From the NCBI GenBank assembly GCA_016793865.1, contig JAEULJ010000007.1, forward strand, positions 582,797-646,796: 64,000 nucleotides of DNA, given 5' to 3'. The position numbers were made by a program, and so were the translations under genes. Under the pieces are notes generated by a model. The model worked only from the letters and a program-made list of their open reading frames with translations. It was not told the DNA's origin and ran no database searches. Source of the stretch: Altererythrobacter sp. Its GTDB lineage: Bacteria > Pseudomonadota > Alphaproteobacteria > Sphingomonadales > Sphingomonadaceae. Positions 8,733-19,152 of the stretch are shown piece by piece. Every line of letters begins with the position of its first letter. Position 1 is the stretch's first letter.

Positions 8733-10859
8733 ATGGCATTATTCAAGAGGAACTCCAGCGTCGTGGACGGCAATCGCCGGAGGGGCTTCCTCCGCCGCTT
8801 GTGCCGTGACACGGCCGGCAACACCCTCGCGATCGTCGGCGCCGCCCTGATCCCGCTGACCGCCATGATCGGCTCCGGAATCGACGTCAGCCGCGCCTAC
8901 ATGGCCAAGAGCCGCCTGCAAAGCGCTTGCGACGCCGCGTCGCTCGCCGCCCGCCGCGTAATGCGCAACGATTCGTTGACCGCCGACGTCATGGCGACCG
9001 GCGAGCGCTTCTTTTCGTTCAACTTTCCGGCGGGGCTCTACCAGACCGAGGCATTCTCGCCCGAGATCACCCGCCCTGAGGTAGGCATCGTTCGCATCGA
9101 CGCGGCGACCCGCATTCCGACGGCGGTGATGAAGCTTTTCGGCTTCGGCACCCTGCCGCTCAGTGTAAGCTGCGAGGCCTCGCTCAACTTCGTGAACACC
9201 GATGTGGTGCTCGTCCTGGACGTCACCGGCTCGATGATGAACGACGTCAACGACAACGCGACGAACGTTGACGCCAACCGCAAGATCACCGCCCTTCAAG
9301 ACGCCGTGATGGCACTCTACGACGAGCTCGCCCCGATCCAGGCTCAGTTGGAATCGCAAGGCCTGCGCTTGCGCTATGGCATCGTGCCCTATTCGAACAC
9401 GGTGAACGTGGGTCGCTTGCTGCAAGCCCAGAACAGCGACTTCATCCGTGCGAGCACGCCGTATCAATCGCGGGTCGCGATCTACAACACCACGCCCGCC
9501 ACCGAGACGGTATCGATCACCAGCCCCGAGACCGGCCTTCTAGCCAGCCCCGGTGTGGAGCGGTTTCGCGTCAGTGGCGTCGACCGGCAGATTACGAACG
9601 CAAATTGCGCCAATTTTGGCAGCAACACCGCCTTCAGCCAGGGTGGCACATCACCAGTTGGCGGTTCGTACGCCTCTGTCGGCGTGAGCAACGACGCGGA
9701 CTTCTACGATCCCGATGGACCTGCAGGACCGCAGGCCAATGAGCCAGCGGCACCCACCGGCTATGTGCGGTACCAGTTCTCGCGCAGGACGGCGAGCTGG
9801 ACCAACAATCCCACCAACCGCGTTTGTGAGCGCAACGTCACGATCACCAAGCGGACCTACCCCTATTCCTTCAGTCAGTGGCAGTATCGCGAGGAGCAGC
9901 TCGACACCTCCAGCTTTGCCGGCGGCGGGGCCATCACCCTGGCAACAACCGCGCCCGGAACGCTGCCGACCGGCGGAGGGGTCTATGACATGCAAGAGCT
10001 GGTCGGCGTAGGCGGCGGCGGACTGCAGACGGTCACCTGGAACGGGTGCATCGAGGAGCGGGACACCGTCTCCACCATCAATGGAGGCTCGAGCCTTACG
10101 ATCCCGAGCGGCGCGACCGATCTCGATCTCAATTTCATCCCCAACAGCGAGGCGACCCGCTGGCGCCCCATGCTTGCCCAGGCGACTTATCAGCGCACGG
10201 CGGGCAATGGCGCCACGACTCCGGGCGGGGGAGCCAGCACCAACAACAACTGGATGCCGAGCCTCTACACGCCCTCGCAAGGCTATTACGCCTGCCCCAC
10301 GGAAGCGCGTCGCCTCCAGACCTGGGCTCGCGACGACCAGGGCGGGGTGCAGGGGCTGAGCGGCTATGTTCGAAGCCTGGCCCCGGTGGGCGGCACCTAT
10401 CACGACATCGGGATGATATGGGGCGGACGGCTGATCTCGACCGGCGGCCCCTTCGCCGACGCGTGCGAGGAATTCAACGGCATGCCCTGCAACCGGCACG
10501 TGATCTTCATGACCGACGGCCAGCAGACCGCCTATTGCAACGTCTACACGGCATACGGGCCGGAACGTAACGCGCTCCGGGTCAAGAACGCGAACAACTG
10601 CACGTCGGACGCACAGGGCGACGCCAACACCGCCGATCTTCTCAATCGTCACCGCCAGCGCTTCCAGATGGCGTGCAACGCAACCAAGAACATGAATACC
10701 TCGGTGTGGGTCATTGCATTCGGAACCTCGCTCAGCACTCCGCTCACGCAATGCGCCACCAACGCGAGCCAGGCATCGACATCCGCCAACCGCGAACAGC
10801 TTATCAGTCGCTTCCGCCAGATCGGAAACCAGATCGGCGCGTTGAGGCTGACCAATTGA
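8733..10859 (+). CDS. TadG-like Tad pilus protein with von Willebrand A domain
   Basis: The 708-residue protein has a TadE/TadG-type N-terminus: a membrane helix (about 30-50, AIVGAALIPLTAMIGSGIDV) followed by SRAYMAKSRLQSACDAASLAA. A vWA domain follows, with the MIDAS motif DVTGSM (163-168), expected to bind a divalent metal, and a later VIFMTDGQQTAYC segment. A long Ser/Thr/Gly/Asn-rich insert (about 260-530) separates the two halves of the vWA domain. Expected to be anchored in the inner membrane and exposed to periplasm or pilus base. ATG 8733 is preferred over TTG 8718. First of three translationally linked genes. Confidence 0.85.
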   Translation: MALFKRNSSVVDGNRRRGFLRRLCRDTAGNTLAIVGAALIPLTAMIGSGIDVSRAYMAKSRLQSACDAASLAARRVMRNDSLTADVMATGERFFSFNFPAGLYQTEAFSPEITRPEVGIVRIDAATRIPTAVMKLFGFGTLPLSVSCEASLNFVNTDVVLVLDVTGSMMNDVNDNATNVDANRKITALQDAVMALYDELAPIQAQLESQGLRLRYGIVPYSNTVNVGRLLQAQNSDFIRASTPYQSRVAIYNTTPATETVSITSPETGLLASPGVERFRVSGVDRQITNANCANFGSNTAFSQGGTSPVGGSYASVGVSNDADFYDPDGPAGPQANEPAAPTGYVRYQFSRRTASWTNNPTNRVCERNVTITKRTYPYSFSQWQYREEQLDTSSFAGGGAITLATTAPGTLPTGGGVYDMQELVGVGGGGLQTVTWNGCIEERDTVSTINGGSSLTIPSGATDLDLNFIPNSEATRWRPMLAQATYQRTAGNGATTPGGGASTNNNWMPSLYTPSQGYYACPTEARRLQTWARDDQGGVQGLSGYVRSLAPVGGTYHDIGMIWGGRLISTGGPFADACEEFNGMPCNRHVIFMTDGQQTAYCNVYTAYGPERNALRVKNANNCTSDAQGDANTADLLNRHRQRFQMACNATKNMNTSVWVIAFGTSLSTPLTQCATNASQASTSANREQLISRFRQIGNQIGALRLTN

Positions 10860-10870
10860 GGGACATGCAC

Positions 10871-11497
10871 ATGGAACGCTTCCCACTACGGCTGCGCCGG
10901 CTGCTGACACGCCTGGGTGGCGACACCCGCGGGGTAACGCTGGTGGAGTTCGGCTTCGTCCTCGGACCGCTCTGCTTGCTGCTCCTGGGCGGGCTCGATC
11001 TTGGATACCAGAGCTATCTGCGCTCGGTCGTGCAGGGGGCCCTGGACGATGTATCGCGCTCGGGGTCGATGGAAACGCCGGACTTCAATTGCGAAGGGGA
11101 GTCCATGCAGGCTCAGATCCGCTGCGCGATCGAGACCCGCAGCAACGTGGTCGCCCGGAATGCGACCTACACCATCTCGACCCGCAATTTCTACGACTTC
11201 TCCGGTGTGGGACGGAGCGAAAAGCTGGTCACCGATTACAACGATAACGGACAATACGACGAGGGCGATTGCTGGGAGGACCTGAACAACGACGGGTTCT
11301 ACGATGTCGTCGCCGGCCGCGATGGTGTCGGCGGAGCCGACGACATCGTGTTCTACGAAGTCACGGTGCGTATGCCCCGCCTAGTGCCGATGCGCGGCCT
11401 GTTCGGCACGCGCGAAGAATACAGCATCACCGCACGCAGCGCGATCCGCAACCAGCCCTATGCGCGCCAGGTAGCGCCACCCACGACATGCGGATGA
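10871..11497 (+). CDS. TadE-like pseudopilin with calcium-binding-like loops
   Basis: 208 residues with the TadE signature: basic N-terminus, then GVTLVEFGFVLGPLCLLLLGG (Glu at +5 of the hydrophobic segment), minor pseudopilin type. ATG 10871 is chosen because GAGGGA (10858-10863) is 7 nt upstream; ATG 10865 is too close. Unusually, residues 122-145 hold two D/N-rich loops, DYNDNGQYDEGD and DLNNDGFYD, resembling dockerin or EF-hand calcium loops. Paired cysteines (74, 85, 134) may form disulfides. It overlaps the next gene by 4 nt (ATGA). Confidence 0.82.
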   Translation: MERFPLRLRRLLTRLGGDTRGVTLVEFGFVLGPLCLLLLGGLDLGYQSYLRSVVQGALDDVSRSGSMETPDFNCEGESMQAQIRCAIETRSNVVARNATYTISTRNFYDFSGVGRSEKLVTDYNDNGQYDEGDCWEDLNNDGFYDVVAGRDGVGGADDIVFYEVTVRMPRLVPMRGLFGTREEYSITARSAIRNQPYARQVAPPTTCG

Positions 11498-12147
11498 CCG
11501 CCGTGACATCCTGGCCGGCCATGCGCGCACGCTTGCGCGATCTCGCACTATCCAAGAGCGGGCTCGCGCTCGTCGAGTTCGCTTATGCGTTGCCGATATT
11601 TCTCGTGCTGCTCCTCGGCGGGCTGGAGGTCTCCAACCTCGCCCTCACTCATTTGCGCATCAACCAGATCGCCATGACGGTTGCCGACAACGCCGGACGT
11701 GTCCGCACGGCGATCGACGAAACACATATCTACGAGGTGTTCGCGGGAGCCGACCTGGTCGGGGCGCCGATCGATTTCGTCGACAACGGCCGGATCGTAT
11801 TGTCGTCGCTCGAGCCGAACGGCCGCACCGGATCCCAGGAAGGCCAGATGATCAACTGGCAGCGTTGTCACGGCAACTTCGCGGTCGCTCCCTCCTACGG
11901 AACACAAGGGACGGGCCGCACCACCTCAACCCTTGCGACCGGCATGGGCCCGGCAGGAAACCGGATCGTTTCGGCCGAGGGAACAGCCGTGATGTTCGTC
12001 GAGGTCACCTACCAGTATCGCCCGGCGATTTTCGGCGGCTTCGGCACGGCGCCCACGACTATCCGCTACGAGAGCGCCTTCAACGTGCGCGAACGCACCA
12101 ACCAGAACATCACCAACACGCAGGGCCTGGCGCTCAACAGCTGCTGA
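11494..12147 (+). CDS. TadE-like pseudopilin
   Basis: About 217 residues. The segment SGLALVEFAYALPIFLVLLLGGLEVSNLAL is split as the classic TadE motif: Glu followed by a single hydrophobic helix. The remainder is a predicted extracytoplasmic domain. The ATG at 11494 gives a 4-nt ATGA overlap with the previous TadE-like gene; ATG 11488 is an equally usable alternative. No other tad genes (tadA, tadB, cpaB) are in the window, so the assembly machinery is presumably elsewhere. Its stop codon is one nucleotide from the stop of the convergent pdhB. Confidence 0.82.
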   Translation: MTAVTSWPAMRARLRDLALSKSGLALVEFAYALPIFLVLLLGGLEVSNLALTHLRINQIAMTVADNAGRVRTAIDETHIYEVFAGADLVGAPIDFVDNGRIVLSSLEPNGRTGSQEGQMINWQRCHGNFAVAPSYGTQGTGRTTSTLATGMGPAGNRIVSAEGTAVMFVEVTYQYRPAIFGGFGTAPTTIRYESAFNVRERTNQNITNTQGLALNSC

Positions 12148-12148
12148 T

Positions 12149-13542
<1,394 letters not shown>

Positions 13543-13543
<1 letters not shown>

Positions 13544-14622
13544 CAGTAGCTCTCCACCAGAATATCGGTGTAGAGTTCGCGCGGGTCCGGTTCGGGCGAG
13601 CTTTCGGCGAAGTCGGCGGCCTCGGAAACGGTGGCGCGGATGCGCTTGTCGATGTCCTTCAGTTCGTCCTCGCTCTTGCCCCGTTCCAGCAGGGTCTTCT
13701 TCAGCCCCTCGATCGGATCGCGGTGTTCGCGCATGTCCTGCACCTCCTCGCGGGTGCGATACTTGGCGGGGTCGGACATGGAGTGGCCGCGGTAACGATA
13801 GGTGCCCAGCTCCATCAGCACCGGGCCATTGCCCCCGCGCACATGGGCGAAAGCGATCTCGGCCGCCTGGCGCACCTCGAGCACGTCCATCCCGTTCACA
13901 TCCATGCCGGGGATACGGAAAGCGGTGCCGCGCCGGTAAAACTCGGTCTCCGCGCTGGAGCGGCTGACCGCGGTGCCCATCGCATACTGGTTGTTCTCGA
14001 TCACGAACACGATCGGAAGCTTCCACAGGCTGGCCATGTTGAAGGTTTCGTAGACCTGGCCTTGGTTGGCGGCGCCATCGCCGAAATAGGCAAGGCACAG
14101 TCCGCCGTCCTCGCGATACTGGTGCGCCAGCGCCAGGCCCCCGCCCAGCGCCACTTGAGCGCCCACGATGCCGTGCCCGCCGTAGAAGCGGTGCTCGGTC
14201 GAGAACATGTGCATCGAGCCGCCCTTGCCCTTGGAGATACCCGCCTGGCGGCCGGTCAGCTCGGCCATGATGACCTTGGGATCGATGCCATAGGCCAGCA
14301 TATGGCCATGATCGCGGTAGCCGGTGATGACGCTGTCGAGCCCTTCCTTGAGCGCCGACTGCAAGCCCACCGCGACGGCTTCCTGCCCGATGTAGAGGTG
14401 GCAGAAGCCGCCGATCAGCCCAAGCCCGTAGAGCTGGCCCGCACGCTCCTCGAAACGGCGGATCAGCAGCATCTGCTCGTAGAAGTCGAGCATCTGCTCG
14501 GTGCTGGCGTCATAGCGCAGCGCCTTCTCGTGGCTTTCCTGGAGGCTGTGGAGTGCGAAATCGTGCTGGTCCCGTGCGCTGGGCGCAGAGTCGGTGGTCT
14601 TGCTGCGGGCGGCTTTGGCCAA
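13543..14622 (-). CDS. pdhA: Pyruvate dehydrogenase E1 component, alpha subunit
   Basis: 359-residue ThDP-binding subunit that decarboxylates pyruvate. Seen: [24 protein letters not shown], the [20 protein letters not shown] ThDP/Mg motif (GDG...N), NNQYAMGT, and the phosphorylation-loop-like [11 protein letters not shown]. Length is typical (about 350). It is the first gene of pdhAB; the 115 nt separating it from ftsB upstream holds nothing I recognise, so it may share the ftsB promoter. Confidence 0.97.
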
Positions 14623-14737
14623 GATCGCATCCTCTGTGAGCGCGCCCTGTGCGGCGCTGGACTGCGCCGCCTATAGGCGCAAGCGCGCGAGGCTTGCAAC
14701 GGGTCCGCGACGGAGCCGGAACGCTACGGAAATGCGG

Positions 14738-15058
14738 TCAGTCCTCGATCCTGACGACGACCTCGTCGGGATGCACCACGCCCATCTGGCTGCGCACGAG
14801 TTCGCCCGCCAGATCGGGATCGGCATGGCGGGGGTCGAGGAGATCGACCCGGTTGCGCAAATGGTCGCGCTCGACCTCCAGCCGGGCCAGCCGTTCCTGC
14901 CGAACCTCGCGCAGGCGGAGATTCTCGCTCCAGGCGAAAAGCCCGGACGGCCCGGCGATGGCCAGGCCCGTCATGAACAGCAGTGCCACCAACGCCGCAG
15001 CCTCGCCGCGGTGAGCGGGCAGTCTGAGGCGTCTGCTGACGGTTCGGTGGCGGGCCAT
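14738..15058 (-). CDS. ftsB: Septum formation initiator (FtsB/DivIC family)
   Basis: 106-residue bitopic division protein. A basic N-terminus is followed by one membrane helix (about 20-38, ALVALLFMTGLAIAGPSGLF), then a heptad coiled coil (ENLRLREVRQERLARLEVER and DHLRNRVDLL), ending GVVHPDEVVVRIED. FtsB bridges FtsL and FtsQ in the divisome. In alphaproteobacteria ftsB lies next to pdhA, as here. ATG 15058 is directly preceded by GGTTAACC and two GANTC sites. Confidence 0.88.
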   Translation of the reverse strand: MARHRTVSRRLRLPAHRGEAAALVALLFMTGLAIAGPSGLFAWSENLRLREVRQERLARLEVERDHLRNRVDLLDPRHADPDLAGELVRSQMGVVHPDEVVVRIED

Positions 15059-15086
15059 GGTTAACCCAAGAATCACAGTTCGAGTC
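15059..15086 (-). promoter_or_regulatory. GGTTAACC palindrome and two GANTC sites abutting ftsB
   Basis: GGTTAACC (15059-15066), containing the CtrA half-site TTAACC, touches the ftsB start codon. GAATC (15070-15074) and GAGTC (15082-15086) are CcrM methylation sites (GANTC). Clustering of GANTC and CtrA half-sites at division-gene promoters is known from Caulobacter; here it is only suggestive, because no second TTAA at the right spacing exists. Confidence 0.3.
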
Positions 15087-15187
15087 CGCTGACAACCCCT
15101 GCCGCGCGCTTTTGCCGGCGATTGGGCGCATAAGCCCCACCGGGCATCCGCCATCCGGTTGACGCGCGGTCTCGCGCGGGATAAATG

Positions 15188-15201
15188 GTTTCTATTGAAA
15201 C
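15188..15201 (+). promoter_or_regulatory. Palindromic operator candidate before hppD
   Basis: GTTTC-TATT-GAAAC inverted repeat in an AT-rich patch, 30 nt upstream of the hppD start, in otherwise GC-rich sequence. Size and symmetry suit a MarR-type dimeric repressor of tyrosine/homogentisate catabolism; the regulator is not in the window. Confidence 0.4.
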
Positions 15202-15231
15202 TAGATTGCTCACGCTGGAGAGGAGCGCGCA

Positions 15232-16329
15232 ATGGCCGATCTGTTCGAGAATCCAATCGGGCTTGACGGGTTCGAGTTCGTCGAATTCTGCGCGCCGGAA
15301 AAGGGCGTGATCGAGCCGGTCTTCGCGACCATGGGCTTTACCCATGTGGCCACCCACCGCAGCAAGGACGTGCAGTTGTGGCGGCAGGGGCAGATCAACC
15401 TCATCCTCAACTACGAGCCCAGGAGCGCGGCGTGGTATTTTGCCCGCGAGCACGGCCCCAGTGCCTGCGGCATGGGCTTTCGCGTTCGGAACGCACGCCA
15501 GGCCTATGAGAGCCTGCTGGAGCGCGGAGCCGAGCCGGTGCAGGTCGAGACGGGGCCGATGGAGCTTCGCATCCCCGCGATCCGCGGTATCGGCGGCGCG
15601 ATCGTCTATCTGGTCGATCGCTACGAGAACGAGACAGGAGAAGGCCTGTCCATCTACGATATCGACTTCGAATATGTCCCCGGCATCGACCGCCACCCCG
15701 TCGGCGCGGGCTTCGATCGCATCGATCACCTGACCCACAATGTCTACAACGGCCGGATGAAGTTCTGGGCGGACTATTACGAGACGCTGTTCAACTTCCG
15801 CGAGATCCGCTTCTTCGACATCAAGGGCGAATATACCGGCCTGACGTCGAAGGCGCTCACCGCGCCGGACGGCAAGATCCGCATCCCGCTCAACGAGGAG
15901 GGCGAAGGCGGAAAGGGCCAGATCGAGGAGTTCCTCAAGCAGTTCAATGGCGAGGGCATCCAGCATATCGCGCTGATCTGCGACGATCTCACCGCCGCAT
16001 GGGACCGGCTGAAGGCGCTCGGCGTGCCGTTCATGACCGCGCCGCCGGAAACCTATTACGAGATGTTGCCGGAGCGCCTGCCTGGTCACGGCGAGGACGC
16101 GGGCGAGCTCCAGGCGCGCGGCATTCTCCTCGACGGCACCACCGAGGGTGGTAGTCCGCGCCTGTTGCTCCAGATCTTCGCCGAAGCGCAGGTCGGGCCG
16201 GTGTTCTTCGAATTCATCCAGCGCAAGGGTGACGAGGGCTTCGGCGAAGGCAATTTCAAGGCCCTATTCGAAAGCATGGAGCGCGACCAGATCAAGCGCG
16301 GCGCGCTGAAGGTGGAAGAACCCGCGTAA
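15232..16329 (+). CDS. hppD: 4-Hydroxyphenylpyruvate dioxygenase
   Basis: Fe(II)-dependent enzyme converting 4-hydroxyphenylpyruvate to homogentisate in tyrosine degradation. 365 residues with the two VOC halves of the family; the iron ligands are visible as His166 (IDHLTHNVY), His245 (GIQHIAL) and Glu327 ([10 protein letters not shown]), with the C-terminal [18 protein letters not shown] helix that closes the active site. ATG 15232 follows GAGAGGAG by 7 nt. A second VOC protein follows in the same direction. Confidence 0.96.
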   Translation: MADLFENPIGLDGFEFVEFCAPEKGVIEPVFATMGFTHVATHRSKDVQLWRQGQINLILNYEPRSAAWYFAREHGPSACGMGFRVRNARQAYESLLERGAEPVQVETGPMELRIPAIRGIGGAIVYLVDRYENETGEGLSIYDIDFEYVPGIDRHPVGAGFDRIDHLTHNVYNGRMKFWADYYETLFNFREIRFFDIKGEYTGLTSKALTAPDGKIRIPLNEEGEGGKGQIEEFLKQFNGEGIQHIALICDDLTAAWDRLKALGVPFMTAPPETYYEMLPERLPGHGEDAGELQARGILLDGTTEGGSPRLLLQIFAEAQVGPVFFEFIQRKGDEGFGEGNFKALFESMERDQIKRGALKVEEPA

Positions 16330-16343
16330 TTGGGTCCGGCTCT

Positions 16344-16416
16344 TCATTGCGATGAGCCGAGCGCCAGATGGCCGTTCAGCGTCGCACCGGGGATCGTTTC
16401 GCTCCGGCTGCAATGA
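16344..16416. repeat. Degenerate REP/BIME-like inverted repeat between hppD and the VOC gene
   Basis: Outer arms TCATTGC (16344-16350) and GCAATGA (16410-16416) flank inner GAGCCGAGCG and GATCGTTTCGCTCCGGC. This is the layout of the common alphaproteobacterial intergenic repeat with TCATTGCGAG...AGCGAAGC arms, here degenerate. It fills nearly the whole 103-nt spacer and lies within a likely transcription unit. Confidence 0.5.
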
Positions 16417-16432
16417 CAAAGGGAGTCATAGG

Positions 16433-16999
16433 ATGACCAAGGTAGTCCCCCACCCCGTCCGGCTCGGCGGCATCCATCACACCGCCTATCGGTGCAAGGA
16501 CGCGGCCGAGACGGTGGAATGGTACGGTCGCGTGCTCGGCATGGAATACACCACCGCCTTCGCCGAGGACCACGTGCCCTCCACCGGCGAATACGACCCC
16601 TACATGCATGTCTTCCTCGATGCCGGGAACGGCAATGTCCTCGCCTTCTTCGAACTGCCCAACCAGAAGGACATGGGCCGCGACGAGAACACGCCTGCCT
16701 GGGTGCAGCACCTCGCCCTGCGCTTGGGATCGGAGGCGGAACTGCTGGCCGCCAAGGCGCACATCGAAGGCCAGGGCGTAGAGGTGCTCGGCCCCACCCA
16801 TCATGGCATCTTCAAGTCGATCTATTTCTTCGATCCGAACGGCCACCGTGTGGAACTGGCCGCGGATATCGGCACCACGGAGCAATATGCCGAGCTCAGG
16901 CGGGTCGCACCTGCCATGCTCGACGAATGGGCACGCACCAAGAAGGCGCCACAGCACGCCGCCTGGCTGCATGAGCTGGCGCGCGCCGAACACAATTAG
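16433..16999 (+). CDS. VOC-superfamily (glyoxalase/dioxygenase-like) protein
   Basis: 188 residues with a single VOC module pair: GGIHHTAYRCKDAAETVEWYGRVLG is split here as the start of the fold, with metal-ligand-like His in GGIHH, HLALRLG and a terminal YFFDPNGHRVELA strand. The catalytic role is unknown. Position directly behind hppD suggests a role in aromatic or tyrosine catabolism. ATG 16433 is preceded by a purine-rich GGGAG. Confidence 0.8.
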   Translation: MTKVVPHPVRLGGIHHTAYRCKDAAETVEWYGRVLGMEYTTAFAEDHVPSTGEYDPYMHVFLDAGNGNVLAFFELPNQKDMGRDENTPAWVQHLALRLGSEAELLAAKAHIEGQGVEVLGPTHHGIFKSIYFFDPNGHRVELAADIGTTEQYAELRRVAPAMLDEWARTKKAPQHAAWLHELARAEHN

Positions 17000-17060
17000 G
17001 ACAGCCGGGAACCAGGTGCACCCGCGCACGTTGGAGGCCGGCAAAAGGGACGGTGGCTCA

Positions 17061-17906
17061 GTGAATTATCTTGTCGTGCTGCAGAACGAACTGCAGTCCA
17101 TGTCGCGCGAGGCGATCGCTGCCCTTCCTAGCATCGTCATCGCCGCAGCTGTCCTGCTCATCGCCTGGTTGCTGGCGCGCGGAGCGGCGGGGATCGCGCG
17201 CAGGATCACCGGCCACACGCAACTTCGTGGCGATCTGCGGGAGCTGCTCCAGTCGCTTATCAAGGTAGGCATCGTGCTGGTCGGCATCCTGCTCGCCGCG
17301 ACGATCGCCATCCCTGGCTTTACCTTCGGCGGCATGGTGGCGGGCCTCGGCATCGGCGCGGTGGCGATCGGCTTTGCCTTTCAGGACATCTTCCAGAACT
17401 TCTTTGCCGGTGTGCTCATCATGCTGCGCGACAAGATGCGGATCGGCGATCTGATCGAATGCGACAAGATCCGCGGGAGAATCGAGCACATCTCCCTGCG
17501 CGAAACGCATATCCGCCAGCTCGGCGGACAGCTCTCGATCGTGCCCAATTCTCTACTGTTCAAGAACCCGGTCGAGATCGTGAACGATCAGGCGCTATTG
17601 CGTGACGAGATTGTGGTTCCGGTGGAGTTCGGCGCGGACATCGAGGTCGCCCGCGCGGCGGTGGAGAACGCCCTGAAGGGTATTCCCGCGATCGACAGTT
17701 CGCGGCCGGTCACCGCGCTCGTCCGCGATTTCGATGCCGGTGCGGGGGTTCTTCAACTGCTTGCGCAATGGTGGACCGATGCCATCACCAACGATATCAA
17801 GGCGGTACGCAGCGACGCGTTGATAGCCATCCTCAAATCGCTCGACGAGGCCGGTATAGCCCTGCCGAGCAGCACGACCCATGTCGTGATGGAGCCTCCC
17901 GCTTGA
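17061..17906 (+). CDS. MscS-type small-conductance mechanosensitive channel
   Basis: About 281 residues from GTG 17061 (GGGA 10 nt upstream). Three hydrophobic segments are followed by the MscS pore helix signature GGMVAGLGIGAVAIGFAFQD and the beta domain beginning MRIGDLIECDKIRGRIEHISLRE-type residues, then the alpha/beta cytoplasmic vestibule. It relieves turgor during hypo-osmotic shock in the inner membrane. The length is the same as E. coli MscS (286). Confidence 0.9.
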   Translation: MNYLVVLQNELQSMSREAIAALPSIVIAAAVLLIAWLLARGAAGIARRITGHTQLRGDLRELLQSLIKVGIVLVGILLAATIAIPGFTFGGMVAGLGIGAVAIGFAFQDIFQNFFAGVLIMLRDKMRIGDLIECDKIRGRIEHISLRETHIRQLGGQLSIVPNSLLFKNPVEIVNDQALLRDEIVVPVEFGADIEVARAAVENALKGIPAIDSSRPVTALVRDFDAGAGVLQLLAQWWTDAITNDIKAVRSDALIAILKSLDEAGIALPSSTTHVVMEPPA

Positions 17907-17980
17907 GAAAGTCCGGAGGCGGCCGGCGGCCGGCAGCACCGTTGTCACGCCCCGCGCCAACCCCTATGGCCCGCACGGCG

Positions 17981-18057
17981 GCGCCCGTAGCTCAGCAGGA
18001 TAGAGCACCAGATTCCTAATCTGGGGGCCACAGGTTCGAATCCTGTCGGGCGCACCA
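17981..18057 (+). tRNA. tRNA-Arg (anticodon CCU)
   Basis: Complete cloverleaf: acceptor stem GCGCCCG/CGGGCGC, D-arm with AGCTCAGCAGGATAGAGCA, anticodon stem CCAGA/TCTGG with loop TTCCTAA (anticodon CCT), T-loop GGTTCGAATCC, discriminator A and encoded CCA. It reads AGG codons. No integrase or duplicated 3' end is seen nearby. Confidence 0.97.
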
Positions 18058-18095
18058 TCTGTCGCCAGCGACTTGCTAGCCCCGGAAGCCGCACA

Positions 18096-19067
18096 ATGGA
18101 CATGAGCATTGCCACACTGCGCGATCGGCTCGAGGCGAGCCAGATCGGGCTGTATTTCGCCGCGCTCACCGTCGGGGCGGGAATCGGCGCGTTGATGCCC
18201 GGCACCTCGGCATGGGAAGCGGCAATCACGCCCGCGCTCGCGCTGATGCTCTTCGTGACCTTTCTCCAGGTGCCGCTGGCGGAACTCGGTCGGGCGTTCC
18301 AGCAGACTCGCTTCCTCGCCGTATTGCTCGCGGCGAACTTCGTCGTTGTCCCCGCAATCGTCGCTATCCTGCTGCCGCTCGCACCCGATGACGCGATGGT
18401 CCGGCTTGGCGTGCTGCTGGTGCTGCTGACGCCGTGCATCGACTATGTGGTGACCTTCGCCCATCTCGGGCGCGCGGATGCGAGGATACTGCTCGCCGCC
18501 ACCCCGCTGCTGCTCATCGCGCAGATGCTTGTGCTTCCCCTCCAGCTCCGGCTGTTCCTGGGCGCGGATGCCGCGCGGCTGGTGGAACCGGGGCCGTTCC
18601 TTCACGCCTTCGTGTGGCTGATCGCGGTGCCGCTTGCGATGGCGGCGGTCGTGCAGCTCTGGACACGGCGGTCGAAGCGGGCGGAGCGCGCAGCCGCCGC
18701 GTCCGGCACCATGCCGGTGCCCGCGACGGCACTGGTGCTGCTGATCGTGGCCGCGGCGGTCACGCCCCAGCTCGGCCAGGCGATCGGACCGGCGCTGGGT
18801 GTGCTGCCGATCTACCTTGCCTTCGCCGCCATCGCGCCGCTGCTGGGCTGGGGCGCGGCGCGCCTCGCACGGCTCGATCCACCGGCGGGGCGTACCGTGG
18901 CCTTCAGCGCGGCGACGCGCAACTCGCTCGTCGTGCTTCCGCTGGCGCTGGCGGTGCCGGGCGCGGTGCCGCTGCTCCCGGCGATCATCGTGATGCAGAC
19001 CATGATCGAGCTGCTGGCCGAACTGGTGTACATCCGCGCCATTCCGATGCTCGGGCGGTCGCGCTGA
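18096..19067 (+). CDS. BASS-superfamily transporter, ACR3/arsenite-permease-like
   Basis: 323 residues with about ten hydrophobic helices in the bile acid:sodium symporter/ACR3 fold. The helix LLVLLTPCIDYVVTFAHLG contains the PC motif seen in ACR3-type permeases. No arsR, arsC or arsH is adjacent, so arsenite specificity is not supported by context and the substrate is open. It starts 38 nt after the tRNA. Confidence 0.7.
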   Translation: MDMSIATLRDRLEASQIGLYFAALTVGAGIGALMPGTSAWEAAITPALALMLFVTFLQVPLAELGRAFQQTRFLAVLLAANFVVVPAIVAILLPLAPDDAMVRLGVLLVLLTPCIDYVVTFAHLGRADARILLAATPLLLIAQMLVLPLQLRLFLGADAARLVEPGPFLHAFVWLIAVPLAMAAVVQLWTRRSKRAERAAAASGTMPVPATALVLLIVAAAVTPQLGQAIGPALGVLPIYLAFAAIAPLLGWGAARLARLDPPAGRTVAFSAATRNSLVVLPLALAVPGAVPLLPAIIVMQTMIELLAELVYIRAIPMLGRSR

Positions 19068-19152
19068 ACCCAGCGGCCGCCCGCCACTTCGCCAAGCAGG
19101 GCGCGGTTTGCGGTTGAGAACGATCCGGGCAGAGGCTAACGGCCGCTCCGTG

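Noticed and set aside
17981-18095. tRNA-Arg as a possible integration site
   Set aside because: No integrase, no duplicated tRNA 3' end and no mobile genes follow; the neighbours look chromosomal.
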